DNA of 55,826 nt from Bradyrhizobium macuxiense (GCF_007993935.1 NZ_VITY01000015.1:1-55826), one strand, 5' to 3'. Positions 17,519 through 25,686 are shown, numbered from the stretch's first letter. A program made the numbers and translations. Notes: generated by a model from the sequence alone, not told the origin.

Positions 17519-17690
17519 GGGGTGGGCGGTGCTCTCGTATAGCCCCGAACCGGCAAGCCGCAACCGCGCTCCGATCAATTCCCACTTAGCAACCTTGTCT
17601 TTGACCGCGGTCCTCCGCTGCCGCTCCGGCCGTTCCGGTGCGGCTTGCCTCTGCGTTCGGGGCCGTCCGGTCGCTTTCGCCGCCCACCCC
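17519..17690. repeat. 172-bp nested inverted repeat ahead of ardC
   Basis: Three nested pairs of arms share nearly one centre: GGGGTGGGCGG (17519-17529) with CCGCCCACCCC (17680-17690); GCCCCGAAC (17542-17550) with GTTCGGGGC (17655-17663); GGCAAGCCGCA (17552-17562) with TGCGGCTTGCC (17639-17649). A 10-bp palindrome GACCGCGGTC lies in the loop at 17603-17612. There is no T-run, so it is not a simple terminator. It occupies the whole gap 17428-17733 before ardC, at the apparent left edge of the conjugative region. A structured leader RNA, an origin-like site or a recombination relic are possibilities. Confidence 0.75.
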
Positions 17691-17733
17691 ACCTCCGGGG
17701 ACCTGCGCGGGGAAGAAAGCAAGGACGAGAAGC

Positions 17734-18744
17734 ATGTCAAACGAGCAAGGCCGGCGCGCGGAGAGGCCGCGCGCGACGCTTTATCAAGAAGTCACCGACC
17801 GGATCGTTTCCGAACTCGAGCAGGGCATTGTGCCGTGGGTGCAGCCTTGGGGAAGCGGTGTGGAGCAATCCGCCATAGGCCTGCCGCGTAATGCTGCGAC
17901 CGGCTGGACCTATTCCGGGATCAACATCCTGATCCTGTGGGGCAGGCTGTTCGACGAAGGCTATCCCTCGCAGCAGTGGCTCACCTTCCGGCAGGCCATT
18001 ACGCTTGGTGGAACGGTTCGCAAGGGCGAACATGGCGTCGGCATCTGCTATGCCGACAGGTTCGTGCCCAAGGAGCGCCGGACGGAATCGCGACGAGATC
18101 CGTCTGGCGCTTCGAGCGAGGTGGTCGAGCCGCAAGCGGTTGCGTTTCTGCGGCGCTATACCGTCTTCAACATCGCCCAATGCGACGGCCTGCCGGACCA
18201 TTGTCACGACCAGGCATCGCCTCTGCCCGAACGAGAGATCGTGCCGGAGGCCGAGGCGCTTGCTCGCGCAACGCTTGCTGATATCCACCACGGCGGAGAC
18301 GAGGCCTATTACGAGTGCGAACGGGACTACGTCCAGCTGCCGCCGCAACCGGCCTTCTTCGACCAGATCAACTATTACCGCACTCTGTTCCATGAGCTCG
18401 GGCATTGGACCGGGCACGCCAGCCGGTTGAAGCGCGATCAGACCGGCAGTTTCGGGTCCAAACCCTACGCCAGCGAGGAACTGGTCGCCGAGATGACGGC
18501 GGCATTCGTCTGCGCGACGCTCTCCATTTGTCCGACGGTCCGGCATGCCGACTATATCGGCAACTGGATCGATGTTTTGCGCGGCGACAACCGGGCGATC
18601 TTCCACGCCGCAAGCAGGGCTTCAAAGGCCGCAGACTTCCTGCTGGCCTTCCGCCCGCAGGTTCTCGCGGTCTCAGCGGCAGCCGTCGATGCGTCGGACA
18701 TGACCGCCAACGGCGCGGCCGACCATCTGCAACGGCCAGGTTGA
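17734..18744 (+). CDS. ardC: ArdC-type anti-restriction protein
   Basis: A 336-residue protein with the two-domain ArdC layout. The N-terminal ssDNA-binding domain (about 8-130) includes ERPRATLYQEVTDRIV and GWTYSGINILILW. The C-terminal zincin-like metallopeptidase domain carries HELGH at residues 220-224. Family members protect incoming single-stranded DNA from host restriction during conjugation and are typical first-entry genes of plasmids and ICEs. ATG 17734 is preceded by AAGGACGAG. It sits directly after the large inverted repeat. Confidence 0.9.
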   Translation: MSNEQGRRAERPRATLYQEVTDRIVSELEQGIVPWVQPWGSGVEQSAIGLPRNAATGWTYSGINILILWGRLFDEGYPSQQWLTFRQAITLGGTVRKGEHGVGICYADRFVPKERRTESRRDPSGASSEVVEPQAVAFLRRYTVFNIAQCDGLPDHCHDQASPLPEREIVPEAEALARATLADIHHGGDEAYYECERDYVQLPPQPAFFDQINYYRTLFHELGHWTGHASRLKRDQTGSFGSKPYASEELVAEMTAAFVCATLSICPTVRHADYIGNWIDVLRGDNRAIFHAASRASKAADFLLAFRPQVLAVSAAAVDASDMTANGAADHLQRPG

Positions 18745-19022
18745 CGCAGGGAGGGAAGAGCAGAGGCGGCGGTGACGCTGTGCGTGGCGCGACCGCCTCA
18801 CGCTCATGACGCTTGGAGCGGCCGACGGCCGGATCGATTCGGCCAAGTGGAGGCGAGCCTTACCGATTCGCCCGCAGAGACCTCCGCCGCAACCGCTTGT
18901 CGGGAGGCCCCGAGTCGTGAATCAAACCCTAACGCCCGGGGAAATAAGCTTGCGGCACCGGCACAGCGACTCAGACTATGAATCCGGCTCGATCCACGGA
19001 AGGAACTGGACGGAGCCGGGCC

Positions 19023-19169
19023 ATGCCAAACGCATTCAGCATCTTTGTTGACGGCCGTGCCATGGTGAAGCGGTGTGTGGCGCAGTTTTTAGTCGGAGGG
19101 GCGACGCTCACCGCGACGCTCGTGATGCTGCTGCGGGTCGTGTCCTCGCTGACCGTCGGAGGGCCATAG
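19023..19169 (+). CDS. Possible 48-residue small membrane protein
   Basis: A short frame starts at ATG 19023 behind a GGAG element and ends 15 nt before the thermonuclease start. It encodes one hydrophobic segment (FLVGGATLTATLVMLLRVV). No family is recognised. The rest of the 18745-19184 gap shows nothing that I can identify. It may be a genuine small inner-membrane protein of the element or a chance frame. Confidence 0.3.
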   Translation: MPNAFSIFVDGRAMVKRCVAQFLVGGATLTATLVMLLRVVSSLTVGGP

Positions 19170-19184
19170 GCAGCGGGTCCGGAC

Positions 19185-19808
19185 ATGTGCAAACCGGCCA
19201 TCCGGGAAGATCGCGTCAGCGCTGACCATGCCACCGGAGCTGCAGCGAGGCAGTACCAGGTTGAGGGGGGTAGGCAACTCGCAAGGCGCGCCTTTGCGCT
19301 GCTCGTGATGGCCGCGACACCGGCCGATTGGGCGCGCGCCGGCGACGTCGCCGGGCAGGCGAGTGTGATCGATGGCGACACCATCGAAATCCATGGCACG
19401 CGCGTGCGCCTCTACGGGATCGACGCGCCAGAGCACGACCAGCTCTGCCGCGATCCGCACGGCGGCCACTACCGCTGTGGGCAAGTGGCCGCAAACGCGC
19501 TGGGCGCCTTTATTGGCAGGCAGACCGTGGCCTGTGTCGAGGTCGACCGCGACCGGTACGGGCGGTCGGTCGCCGTCTGCAGCGTCGGCAATATCGACCT
19601 TGCCGACTGGCTGGTGCGCGGCGGGCTTGCGATCGACTGGCCGCGCTACAGCAAGGGTGACTACGCGCCGGCTGAAGCCGTGGCGCGAAGCAAGCAAAGC
19701 GGCATGTGGAGCGGACGATTTGTCGAGCCCTGGCGCTATCGTCAATGCGTCGGCGCCGGAGGAGGGCCAAATGCCTGCTCCGCCGAAGAGATGGGCGGGC
19801 AGCGATAG
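19185..19808 (+). CDS. Secreted thermonuclease-family (SNase-like) protein
   Basis: A 207-residue frame with a staphylococcal-nuclease-like domain from about residue 55. The signatures are VIDGDTIEI, RVRLYGIDAPE, DRYGRSVA and the LVRGGLA-x-x segment, with the catalytic Arg of RLYGIDAPE and the Asp of DGDT. A hydrophobic stretch before it (AFALLVMAATPADWARA) looks like an export signal, suggesting a periplasmic or extracellular nuclease. The start is uncertain because the first 35 residues are poor sequence and a later GTG/ATG near 19305 is possible. Such nucleases are common cargo of alphaproteobacterial conjugative elements. Confidence 0.8.
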   Translation: MCKPAIREDRVSADHATGAAARQYQVEGGRQLARRAFALLVMAATPADWARAGDVAGQASVIDGDTIEIHGTRVRLYGIDAPEHDQLCRDPHGGHYRCGQVAANALGAFIGRQTVACVEVDRDRYGRSVAVCSVGNIDLADWLVRGGLAIDWPRYSKGDYAPAEAVARSKQSGMWSGRFVEPWRYRQCVGAGGGPNACSAEEMGGQR

Positions 19809-19896
19809 CGAGCAACCGTCAAGGGCAGATCGGCGGGACCGCAGCGAACGACAGCCGCCGCAAGAAGGATCCGCAACAGGAAGCAAGGAAACCGGA

Positions 19897-19941
19897 CCCA
19901 TGTGCATCAATCCAGTGGCTCTTGAGCCATGTGCACATGGG
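19897..19941. repeat. Inverted repeat with inner hairpin downstream of the nuclease gene
   Basis: CCCATGTGCA (19897-19906) pairs perfectly with TGCACATGGG (19932-19941). Inside is a second stem, GGCTC-TT-GAGCC (19917-19928). There is no following T-run on either strand. It could be a protein-binding site or a structured transcript between the nuclease and the excision-control genes. Confidence 0.6.
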
Positions 19942-20063
19942 GCCGGCCTGATCGTCGCCGCGGCTCGGAAAGGACAGCTTGCGATGCATCCGGCCTTGTC
20001 ATCGCCACGATCGGCGGGACTGGCAAGGCCGCGGCGGCCTAAGCGTGCGGAGAAACCGCGCGC

Positions 20064-20147
20064 TTACTTCTTCATCTTCTTGGTCTTCTTGGCGACCTTC
20101 TTGGTCGCCTTCGCCGTCTTCTTCGCTTTCTTGGCTTTCTTGGCCAT
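20064..20147 (-). CDS. 27-residue lysine/alanine-rich basic micro-protein
   Basis: On the minus strand, ATG at 20147 and TAA at 20064 enclose 27 codons reading MAKKAKKAKKTAKATKK and then VAKKTKKMKK. A GAGGA ribosome site lies 5-9 nt before the start. About half of the residues are lysine, arranged like the tails of histone H1-like proteins. Similar very short KKAKK proteins are seen in Bradyrhizobium genomes (from memory). A nucleic-acid-binding or compaction role is inferred from charge only. It is the only minus-strand gene in this part of the element. Confidence 0.6.
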   Translation of the reverse strand: MAKKAKKAKKTAKATKKVAKKTKKMKK

Positions 20148-20350
20148 GTCGTCCTCGTGCTTGGTTGGCTTGACGAATGTGCGGGCGCCGGGAGCCGGTG
20201 CGCGCACCATCAAGCTAATACGAAGCTAGCAAGATTGTTACCACGTCAGGTTAACGCGTTGCGGACTGATCAGTGATGCTGCGTGCCGCTGATGCTTTGC
20301 GGATGCGTGAGGTGCTGCATCCGTTGCCTGCCGTGGCGCTTCTCGATTTG

Positions 20351-20373
20351 TCGACGCATCGCCGGTGCGTCGA
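20351..20373. promoter_or_regulatory. Perfect inverted repeat upstream of the FseA-like gene
   Basis: TCGACGCA (20351-20358) and TGCGTCGA (20366-20373) flank a 7-nt centre, about 100 nt before the FseA-like start. The symmetry suits a dimeric repressor or activator site controlling excision. It is not a lux box (no CTGT/ACAG arms). Confidence 0.45.
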
Positions 20374-20475
20374 GCATGCGTTGCGCTTACGCAGGGCGAG
20401 GCGCGGGCCGTTCTCTTGCCCTAATCGGCCGGAACGATCATAAGCAACCTCAAGGCGTGGTGGACCTTCTTGAAC

Positions 20476-21285
20476 ATGCCGCATCACAGACGGACACGGC
20501 ACGACGGCGGCGGATGGGTTTCCGAGGAGACCCGCTTCGATGCGGCCGACTGGGCGTGGGAGTTCCTGCGGCGCAACGTCAACTATGCCGCGGACTGGCG
20601 ACGCTCCGTCCCGCAGCATCTGCCCTGCCTTACGCTGATCGACGGCACACGGTTGTTGCGGTTGCCCCGGCGCTTCCCGCATGCCGAAAAATGGGGCCTT
20701 CTGGCTTTCTCAGACCCCGCACTCGCCGCGCGTCAGGCGCCCGTGTTCTGGCATCCGCGCGCGTTGAAAAGAGTGGTGCGGTTGAGGGCGGTTCCGCCAA
20801 GTCTGGGTGATCGCGAGGGGGCCCAGGTGCTCGCCGACTTCATGGTCGAGCGTCACGTGGTCATCGACCCTGACGGCTTGCCGCTCGTGCTGATGAAGGG
20901 CAGGGGCATCCATGTCGCCGTCGAACTCCACGATCTCCCGGTTCTGACCCGGCGGTTCCGGCCGGTCTTCGAACTCGAAAGCCTGTCGGACCTTGCGACC
21001 CAGACTGAACTCTTGAAGCGCCTGCAGCGCTTCATGGTGAGAGAGACCGCGCCCTCCGGAACCTCGTCGTTTGGTGGCGACGAGCGGCTTCGCCAGGCGC
21101 TGCTTGCGCTCGACGAGAGCCTGAACGGCAAGACTTACCGGCAGATCGCGACCACGATCTTCGGCGCGAAGATGGTCGCCGACGAATGGCTGGGACCGAG
21201 CCAGTTTCTGAAAGACCGGACACGACGGCTGGTTGCCAAGGGCACCGAGCTGATGAAGGGCGGATACCGCGATCTTCTCGGCTGA
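20476..21285 (+). CDS. FseA-like excision activator, fused DUF6499-DUF2285 protein
   Basis: A 269-residue single frame. The N-terminal DUF6499-type motif is FDAADWAWEFLRRNVNYAADW in two parts (about residues 20-41). The C-terminal half is DUF2285-type, with a helix-turn-helix-like region KTYRQIATTIFGAKMV. In ICEMlSymR7A the two halves (msi172-msi171) are joined by programmed ribosomal frameshifting to make FseA, which activates rdfS. Here the domains lie in one uninterrupted frame. ATG 20476 is chosen; a TTG two codons earlier is less likely. It sits just upstream of rdfS, which supports the assignment. Target DNA is inferred to lie in the 21286-21439 gap. Confidence 0.75.
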   Translation: MPHHRRTRHDGGGWVSEETRFDAADWAWEFLRRNVNYAADWRRSVPQHLPCLTLIDGTRLLRLPRRFPHAEKWGLLAFSDPALAARQAPVFWHPRALKRVVRLRAVPPSLGDREGAQVLADFMVERHVVIDPDGLPLVLMKGRGIHVAVELHDLPVLTRRFRPVFELESLSDLATQTELLKRLQRFMVRETAPSGTSSFGGDERLRQALLALDESLNGKTYRQIATTIFGAKMVADEWLGPSQFLKDRTRRLVAKGTELMKGGYRDLLG

Positions 21286-21334
21286 CTGGGCAACCTGCCG
21301 CTCGCTGGACGAGACCTGCCCGCACGGGGTGGCA

Positions 21335-21376
21335 AACCGCGCCGGTTGATCTTCGCCACTCGGATTCCCGTACGAT
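21335..21376 (+). promoter_or_regulatory. Putative activator-dependent promoter of rdfS
   Basis: A 13-bp symmetric element AACCG-CGC-CGGTT (21335-21347) overlaps a -35-like TTGATC (21346-21351). A -10-like TACGAT (21371-21376) follows after a 19-nt spacer, longer than optimal. Poor spacing plus an adjacent palindrome is the expected picture for a promoter needing an activator such as the FseA-like protein. This is inference. Confidence 0.35.
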
Positions 21377-21439
21377 CTGACGACGCTTCTCCTCGCATCC
21401 CGTGCCTTGCGGGCGCTGCGAGAGGGAGTGCCGGACCAC

Positions 21440-21658
21440 ATGACGAAAATGGAAGACAAGCAGCCTGACAGGCCATTCCTGAATACGGCGGAAGCGGCGG
21501 CCTGGCTGAGGCTCACCAAGAACACGCTGGAAAAAATGCGCGTGCAGGGGCGCGGGCCCGTGTACCGGAAGCACGGCCGCTACGTCCGCTATCATATCGA
21601 GGATCTCGTGGAATTCTCGCAAGCCAGCAAGCGGAGGTCGACCTCCGATGCGGATTGA
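21440..21658 (+). CDS. rdfS: RdfS-like excisionase (recombination directionality factor)
   Basis: A 72-residue protein with a single winged helix-turn-helix of the excisionase/MerR-like type. The key stretch is LNTAEAAAWLRLTKNTLEKM followed by GPVYRKHGRYVRYHIEDLVEF. Such proteins bend att DNA and turn the integrase toward excision. ATG 21440 has a GAGGGAG element; ATG 21449 is possible. The stop overlaps the traF start by 11 nt, matching the rdfS-traF coupling known from Mesorhizobium symbiosis ICEs. The cognate integrase is not adjacent. Confidence 0.85.
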   Translation: MTKMEDKQPDRPFLNTAEAAAWLRLTKNTLEKMRVQGRGPVYRKHGRYVRYHIEDLVEFSQASKRRSTSDAD

Positions 21659-22187
21659 TCCACGCCGTCGCTTCAGAAGGGGCGCGATCCTCGCAACGAT
21701 GTGCGGTGGCATCGTCGCGCTGCTCGTTGCCTCTGCCGATCGCGCGCCACTCCTCGTCTACAATGCCTCCGGCAGCGCGCCGATTGGCTTCTACTATATC
21801 GAGCCGCGTCTGCCTGTAAGGGGAGAGCTTGCACTGCTGAGGCCACCGCCTTCGATCGAGCTCCTGATAGTTGCACACGAGATCGTGCCGCCCGCAGTTT
21901 CGCTGCTCAAGCAGGTAGCGGCGGTTGCCGGCGACGAGGTCTGCCGCTCAAAGCAAGCGGCGGATGCGATTTCGATCAGTGGAAAGGTCGTTGCCGAAGT
22001 GCAGGAGAAGGACCACGCAGGCCGGCCGCTGCCGTCCTGGGAGGGCTGCATGCGGCTCGTCGACGGGGAGTATTTCTTGCTCCAACCGCATCCCCTCTCG
22101 TTTGATTCCAGGTATTTCGGGCCGGTCCTGAGGTGCGACATTCTTGGCGTCGCGCGTCCGCTTTGGACGTGGAGCCCGGACAACTGA
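21648..22187 (+). CDS. traF: TraF, S26-family conjugal pilin-processing peptidase
   Basis: A 179-residue membrane-anchored serine peptidase. One transmembrane helix lies at about residues 12-30. The nucleophile motif is S43-A-P-I-G in NASGSAPIGFYY. The general-base lysine is K88 in LLKQVAAVAGDEVC. Family members cyclise or mature the TrbC pilin in P-type conjugation systems, so its partner is the trbC product at 31067. The start overlaps rdfS, which gives coupled expression of excision and transfer functions. Confidence 0.9.
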   Translation: MRIDPRRRFRRGAILATMCGGIVALLVASADRAPLLVYNASGSAPIGFYYIEPRLPVRGELALLRPPPSIELLIVAHEIVPPAVSLLKQVAAVAGDEVCRSKQAADAISISGKVVAEVQEKDHAGRPLPSWEGCMRLVDGEYFLLQPHPLSFDSRYFGPVLRCDILGVARPLWTWSPDN

Positions 22188-22831
22188 GTGGCCGGTGACG
22201 ACGGGCGCGCGCCCCGAAACGGCGCGCGCCTTCCTCCAATTCCGGCGGGCGCGAGCCTAATGGCACGTAGCCGGTCCGATCGATGCAGAGCGCCAGGTCC
22301 TGACGCAAGCCGTTCTCCGACCCGGGATACGATCCGTCCAGCTCTCGCCGTTTGCCGCAGCCAGGTGGTGATCAGAGCGGACGCTGCGCCTGAGTGGACG
22401 ATTCTGGCGGCGCCATCGTTTCCTCGTGCGAAATGCGACTGGGGTCGCCGCGCTTGCCGAACTACGTCTTCTTTGCGATTGATCTGAGAAGTTGGCATGT
22501 GGCCGGATCGATTGCGCCGTGTCCCTTCGCTCTGTCCCGGAAGCCACGAAAATCTTCGTCAGTTCGAGCCTGGGCTCGCGTCCAACACAGCCTCGAATGG
22601 GCTGATCAGGGCCGAGGGACGGCAAGAGCCTCGATCGCCTTCCCGCAACAGCTCACGCTTGCTTTTTTCCCCTGCCGGCGGCGGCATTCCTCGCGCAAGA
22701 CAAAAAAGCAGGCTTTCGCCGTCCTCCGCTGGTGCTGCGGGCCTTAAGGCTGCGGGCCGATCGCTCCTCAAGCCTAAGGATCGCCATCGAGGCTGCGATG
22801 GACGCGGCCCGAGCAACAGAGGAAGATTACC
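22188..22831. other. 644-nt gap without a recognisable gene
   Basis: Open frames exist on both strands, but none shows a known domain, a convincing ribosome site or natural protein composition. The sequence is uniformly GC-rich. I see no hairpin, repeat or promoter that I would defend. It probably holds the promoter of the DUF736 gene near its right end. Confidence 0.5.
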
Positions 22832-23143
22832 ATGGCTACCATCGGCACCTTCACTGCTTCGGACAACGGCTACAGCGGCTCGATCAAGACGCTGACGCTG
22901 AACATCAAGGCCAAGTTCACGGCGTCCGAGAAGGATAACGACAAGGCTCCCGACTACCACATCTTCGCAGGTTCCACCGAGTTCGGCGCCGCCTGGAAGA
23001 AGACCGTCCGCGACAGCGATCGCGAACATCTCTCGGTCAAGCTCGACGATCCGAGCTTCCCGGCTCCGATCTACGCCTCGCTGGTCAAGGTCGAAGGCGA
23101 CGAGGGTTTCACCCTGATCTGGTCGCGCCGCAGCGGCGACTGA
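22832..23143 (+). CDS. DUF736 family protein
   Basis: A 103-residue protein with the family pattern from start to end: IGTFTASDNGYSGSIKTL, PDYHIFAGSTEFGAAWKK, YLSVKLDDPSF-like and the aromatic LIWSRR ending. DUF736 genes occur in conjugative elements of alphaproteobacteria, usually near the relaxase or traF. No function is established. A GAGGAAG ribosome site precedes ATG 22832. A strong terminator follows directly, so this gene ends a transcription unit. Confidence 0.9.
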   Translation: MATIGTFTASDNGYSGSIKTLTLNIKAKFTASEKDNDKAPDYHIFAGSTEFGAAWKKTVRDSDREHLSVKLDDPSFPAPIYASLVKVEGDEGFTLIWSRRSGD

Positions 23144-23159
23144 TCGCACCGGATCATCA

Positions 23160-23187
23160 GCCCCGCCTCCTCGGAGGCGGGGCTTTT
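23160..23187 (+). terminator. Rho-independent terminator after the DUF736 gene
   Basis: GCCCCGCCTCC and GGAGGCGGGGC form an 11-bp GC-rich stem around a TC loop (23160-23183), directly followed by TTTT and more T-rich sequence. It lies 17 nt after the DUF736 stop. Confidence 0.92.
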
Positions 23188-23702
23188 GCGTTTGGTGCGG
23201 ACGATATCTCCGCCGAGAGGCGAGCTCCGCCGCCGGCGAAAGGACGACAAGCTAGGGGGATTTGCACGGCGTGCCCGCGGATCTCTTGAGATTTCGCGTC
23301 GCGTTGCGTTCGGATTGTCGATCGCCGAACCCAGTGTTGAGCCCGTTGCCGCGATCGGCCGCAAGGTGATCGGCACTGGTTGCAGGGCCGGGGTCATTGC
23401 CCATCGATTGGGTGAATCCAACTCCGCGGGTGGTTTGTATTTCAGGCGCATGGCAATTTGAGCAAAGCAAAAGCCACCAGGGGCGCTGACGAAGCAGGGT
23501 GGGGCGCATGGCAAGATTAAAGCACTGGCGCTCGACGAGCTCCAAGCCCTTGTCTGCACATCCAGGAGTTGGCGATACGGTGCGACGCGATGTCGCCAAT
23601 GGCGCTTCAAGGCGATGCAAGTGCTCACCGTTCGCGTCTGCGACTTGGCGATCGCCGACCGGCTTCACATATCCGCGGTCTTCTCAGCCGGGAGCTCGCG
23701 AC
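23188..23702. other. Pre-relaxase intergenic region, candidate oriT
   Basis: A 515-nt stretch between the terminator and the relaxase start, where oriT is commonly found in this family. It contains a 12-bp direct repeat GGCGCATGGCAA (23445-23456 and 23503-23514) and an inverted repeat TTGGCGA (23569-23575) / TCGCCAA (23593-23599) with a 17-nt loop. No nic consensus is recognised. The frame continuing upstream of the relaxase through this region is not protein-like. Confidence 0.35.
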
Positions 23703-25673
23703 ATGCATGACGTCGATGACGACGAACTCAAACCCAAGCTCGGCCGGATCGGCAACCGCAAGGCCAGAAAGCCGACCGGATATCTCCGACGTGTTCGCCA
23801 GGCCGCAGAACGCGCCGGTCCAAGAGTCGATCGCGCGTCGAATTTCTCGGGCGGCCGTATCGGCCGCGGATACGCGCAAGGTGCGGTGCTTGCCGGGCGA
23901 GGCCAGAGCAAGGGGCGGCGCCGGGTCGTAATCAAGGCACGGATCGTACGCATCAAGGCCGGCGATACCGGCGCCGTCCGGGCGCATCTGCGCTACGTGC
24001 AACGCGACGGCGTGACGCGAGAAGGTGAGCCCGGAGAACTTTACGACGCGGGCAACGACCGGGCCGACGGCAAGGCGTTTACTGAACGCAGCGCCGGCGA
24101 CCGCCATCAGTTTCGCTTCATCGTGGCACCGGAGGATAGCGCCGAGCTCTCCGATCTGAAGCCGTTCATTCGTGATCTGATGCGGCAGATGGAGAGTGAT
24201 CTCGGCTCAAGGCTCGAGTGGGTCGCGGCCGATCATTTCAATACGGGGCATCCGCATAGCCATGTCGTGCTGCGCGGCAGGGATGATGCGGGCCACGACC
24301 TCGTCATCGCACGGGACTACATTGCCCACGGCCTTAGGGCGCGCGCCGCGGACCTTGTTACCCGTGAGCTCGGTCCCGAAACCGAGATCGAGGCCGCACG
24401 CAAGCTTCAACGGGAGGTAACGGCCGAGCGGCTCACGCGGCTTGACCGGGGTATCCTGCGTGACGCCCCGGATGGCGTTCTCGAGCTCGCTGCGCAGGCC
24501 GCGCGCGATCCGGTCTGGCACACGATGCGGATGGGCCGGCTACGGACGCTCGAGCGGATGGGATTGGCGGAAGAAGACGAACCCGGCCGCTGGCGCCTTG
24601 ACACCGAGCTCGGACCGAAGCTCAGGCGCATGGGCGAGCGTGGCGACATTATCAAGACCATGCATCGCGAGCTGACTGCGGCGGGAATCTCGCGGGCGTC
24701 AGGCAGCTATGCGATCTTCGATCCACAGCGTGACAGTGAACGCCTGATCGGACGGGTCGTCGGCGAAGGGTTTGCGGATGAGCTGACGGAGCGTCGCTAT
24801 GTGGTGATCGATGGGGTCGACGGGCGGACACACTATGCCGAGGTCGGAGTTCTCGGGGCTAACGAAGAGCTGCCCGCGCGGAGCACGATTTTGGAGCTTA
24901 GGCCGCGCTCCGCGGAGGCTCGGCAGATCGACCGGACCATCGCTGAAGTGGCCGCGGCCAATCGCGGTCGTTACAGCGAGCGCCTGCACCGGGCGTTCGA
25001 TCGCCAGGCATCGGGTGAATATATCGGAACCCACGTCCGGCGACTGGAGGCAATGCGTCGGCTAGGGATGGTGAGCCGCCTTGCCGATGACGGCTGGAAG
25101 GTCGGCGAGGACTATCTCGATCGGGCGCTTCGGTATGAAGAGCTCCAGCGCGTGCGCCGTCCATTCCGCGTCGCGGTGCTGTCATGGCAAGGGCTTGAAG
25201 AGCTGCCGCACGCGGTCGGTGCGACCTGGCTCGATCGAAAGCTCCTCGGAAAGGAATCGGGTGGGCTCGCGTCAACCGGCTTCGGAGCGGAGGTCGAGAC
25301 GGCATTGCGGGGGAGACGGCAATGGCTGATCGAAGAGGGGCTCGCACGAGAGGAAGGAGGGGCGGTGCGTTATGCGCGGAACATGCTGCGCGCCCTTGAG
25401 GAGCGCGAGCTGGCGGGGACCGCGGCGGCCATTTCGGCTCGCACCGGGCTCGAGTATCGCAACGTCAGGGCAGGCGACAACCTCAGCGGCGTTTACAAGC
25501 GGATGCTGACGCTCAATAGCGGGCGATACGCCCTGATCGAGCAGTCGCGCGAATTTGTCCTGGTGCCCTGGCGGCCGGTTCTGGAACGCGCGCGCGGACA
25601 ATCCGTCAGCGGCAGTGTTGGCGGAGCGGGCATTTCCTGGTCGATCGGAATGAAGCGCGGCATTGGCCGCTAG
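23703..25673 (+). CDS. rlxS: Conjugative relaxase, DUF3363 / RlxS type
   Basis: A 656-residue protein. The N-terminal third is the relaxase domain with the metal-binding histidine cluster H183, H185 and H187 (NTGHPHSHVVLRG). A tyrosine in HLRYVQRDG (Y99) is a candidate nicking residue. The remainder matches the DUF3363 region found only in this family. RlxS is required for conjugation of Mesorhizobium symbiosis ICEs: it nicks oriT and pilots the strand through the TraG and Trb channel. ATG 23703 is chosen because it follows a GGGAG site and begins the conserved acidic-basic N-terminus. Confidence 0.88.
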   Translation: MHDVDDDELKPKLGRIGNRKARKPTGYLRRVRQAAERAGPRVDRASNFSGGRIGRGYAQGAVLAGRGQSKGRRRVVIKARIVRIKAGDTGAVRAHLRYVQRDGVTREGEPGELYDAGNDRADGKAFTERSAGDRHQFRFIVAPEDSAELSDLKPFIRDLMRQMESDLGSRLEWVAADHFNTGHPHSHVVLRGRDDAGHDLVIARDYIAHGLRARAADLVTRELGPETEIEAARKLQREVTAERLTRLDRGILRDAPDGVLELAAQAARDPVWHTMRMGRLRTLERMGLAEEDEPGRWRLDTELGPKLRRMGERGDIIKTMHRELTAAGISRASGSYAIFDPQRDSERLIGRVVGEGFADELTERRYVVIDGVDGRTHYAEVGVLGANEELPARSTILELRPRSAEARQIDRTIAEVAAANRGRYSERLHRAFDRQASGEYIGTHVRRLEAMRRLGMVSRLADDGWKVGEDYLDRALRYEELQRVRRPFRVAVLSWQGLEELPHAVGATWLDRKLLGKESGGLASTGFGAEVETALRGRRQWLIEEGLAREEGGAVRYARNMLRALEERELAGTAAAISARTGLEYRNVRAGDNLSGVYKRMLTLNSGRYALIEQSREFVLVPWRPVLERARGQSVSGSVGGAGISWSIGMKRGIGR

Positions 25674-25686
25674 CGCGAGCCACCCG

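Noticed and set aside
20280..20475. Search for a lux box before the FseA-like gene
   Set aside because: Only the TCGACGCA/TGCGTCGA repeat is present; there are no CTGT-N8-ACAG arms, so direct LuxR control was not claimed.
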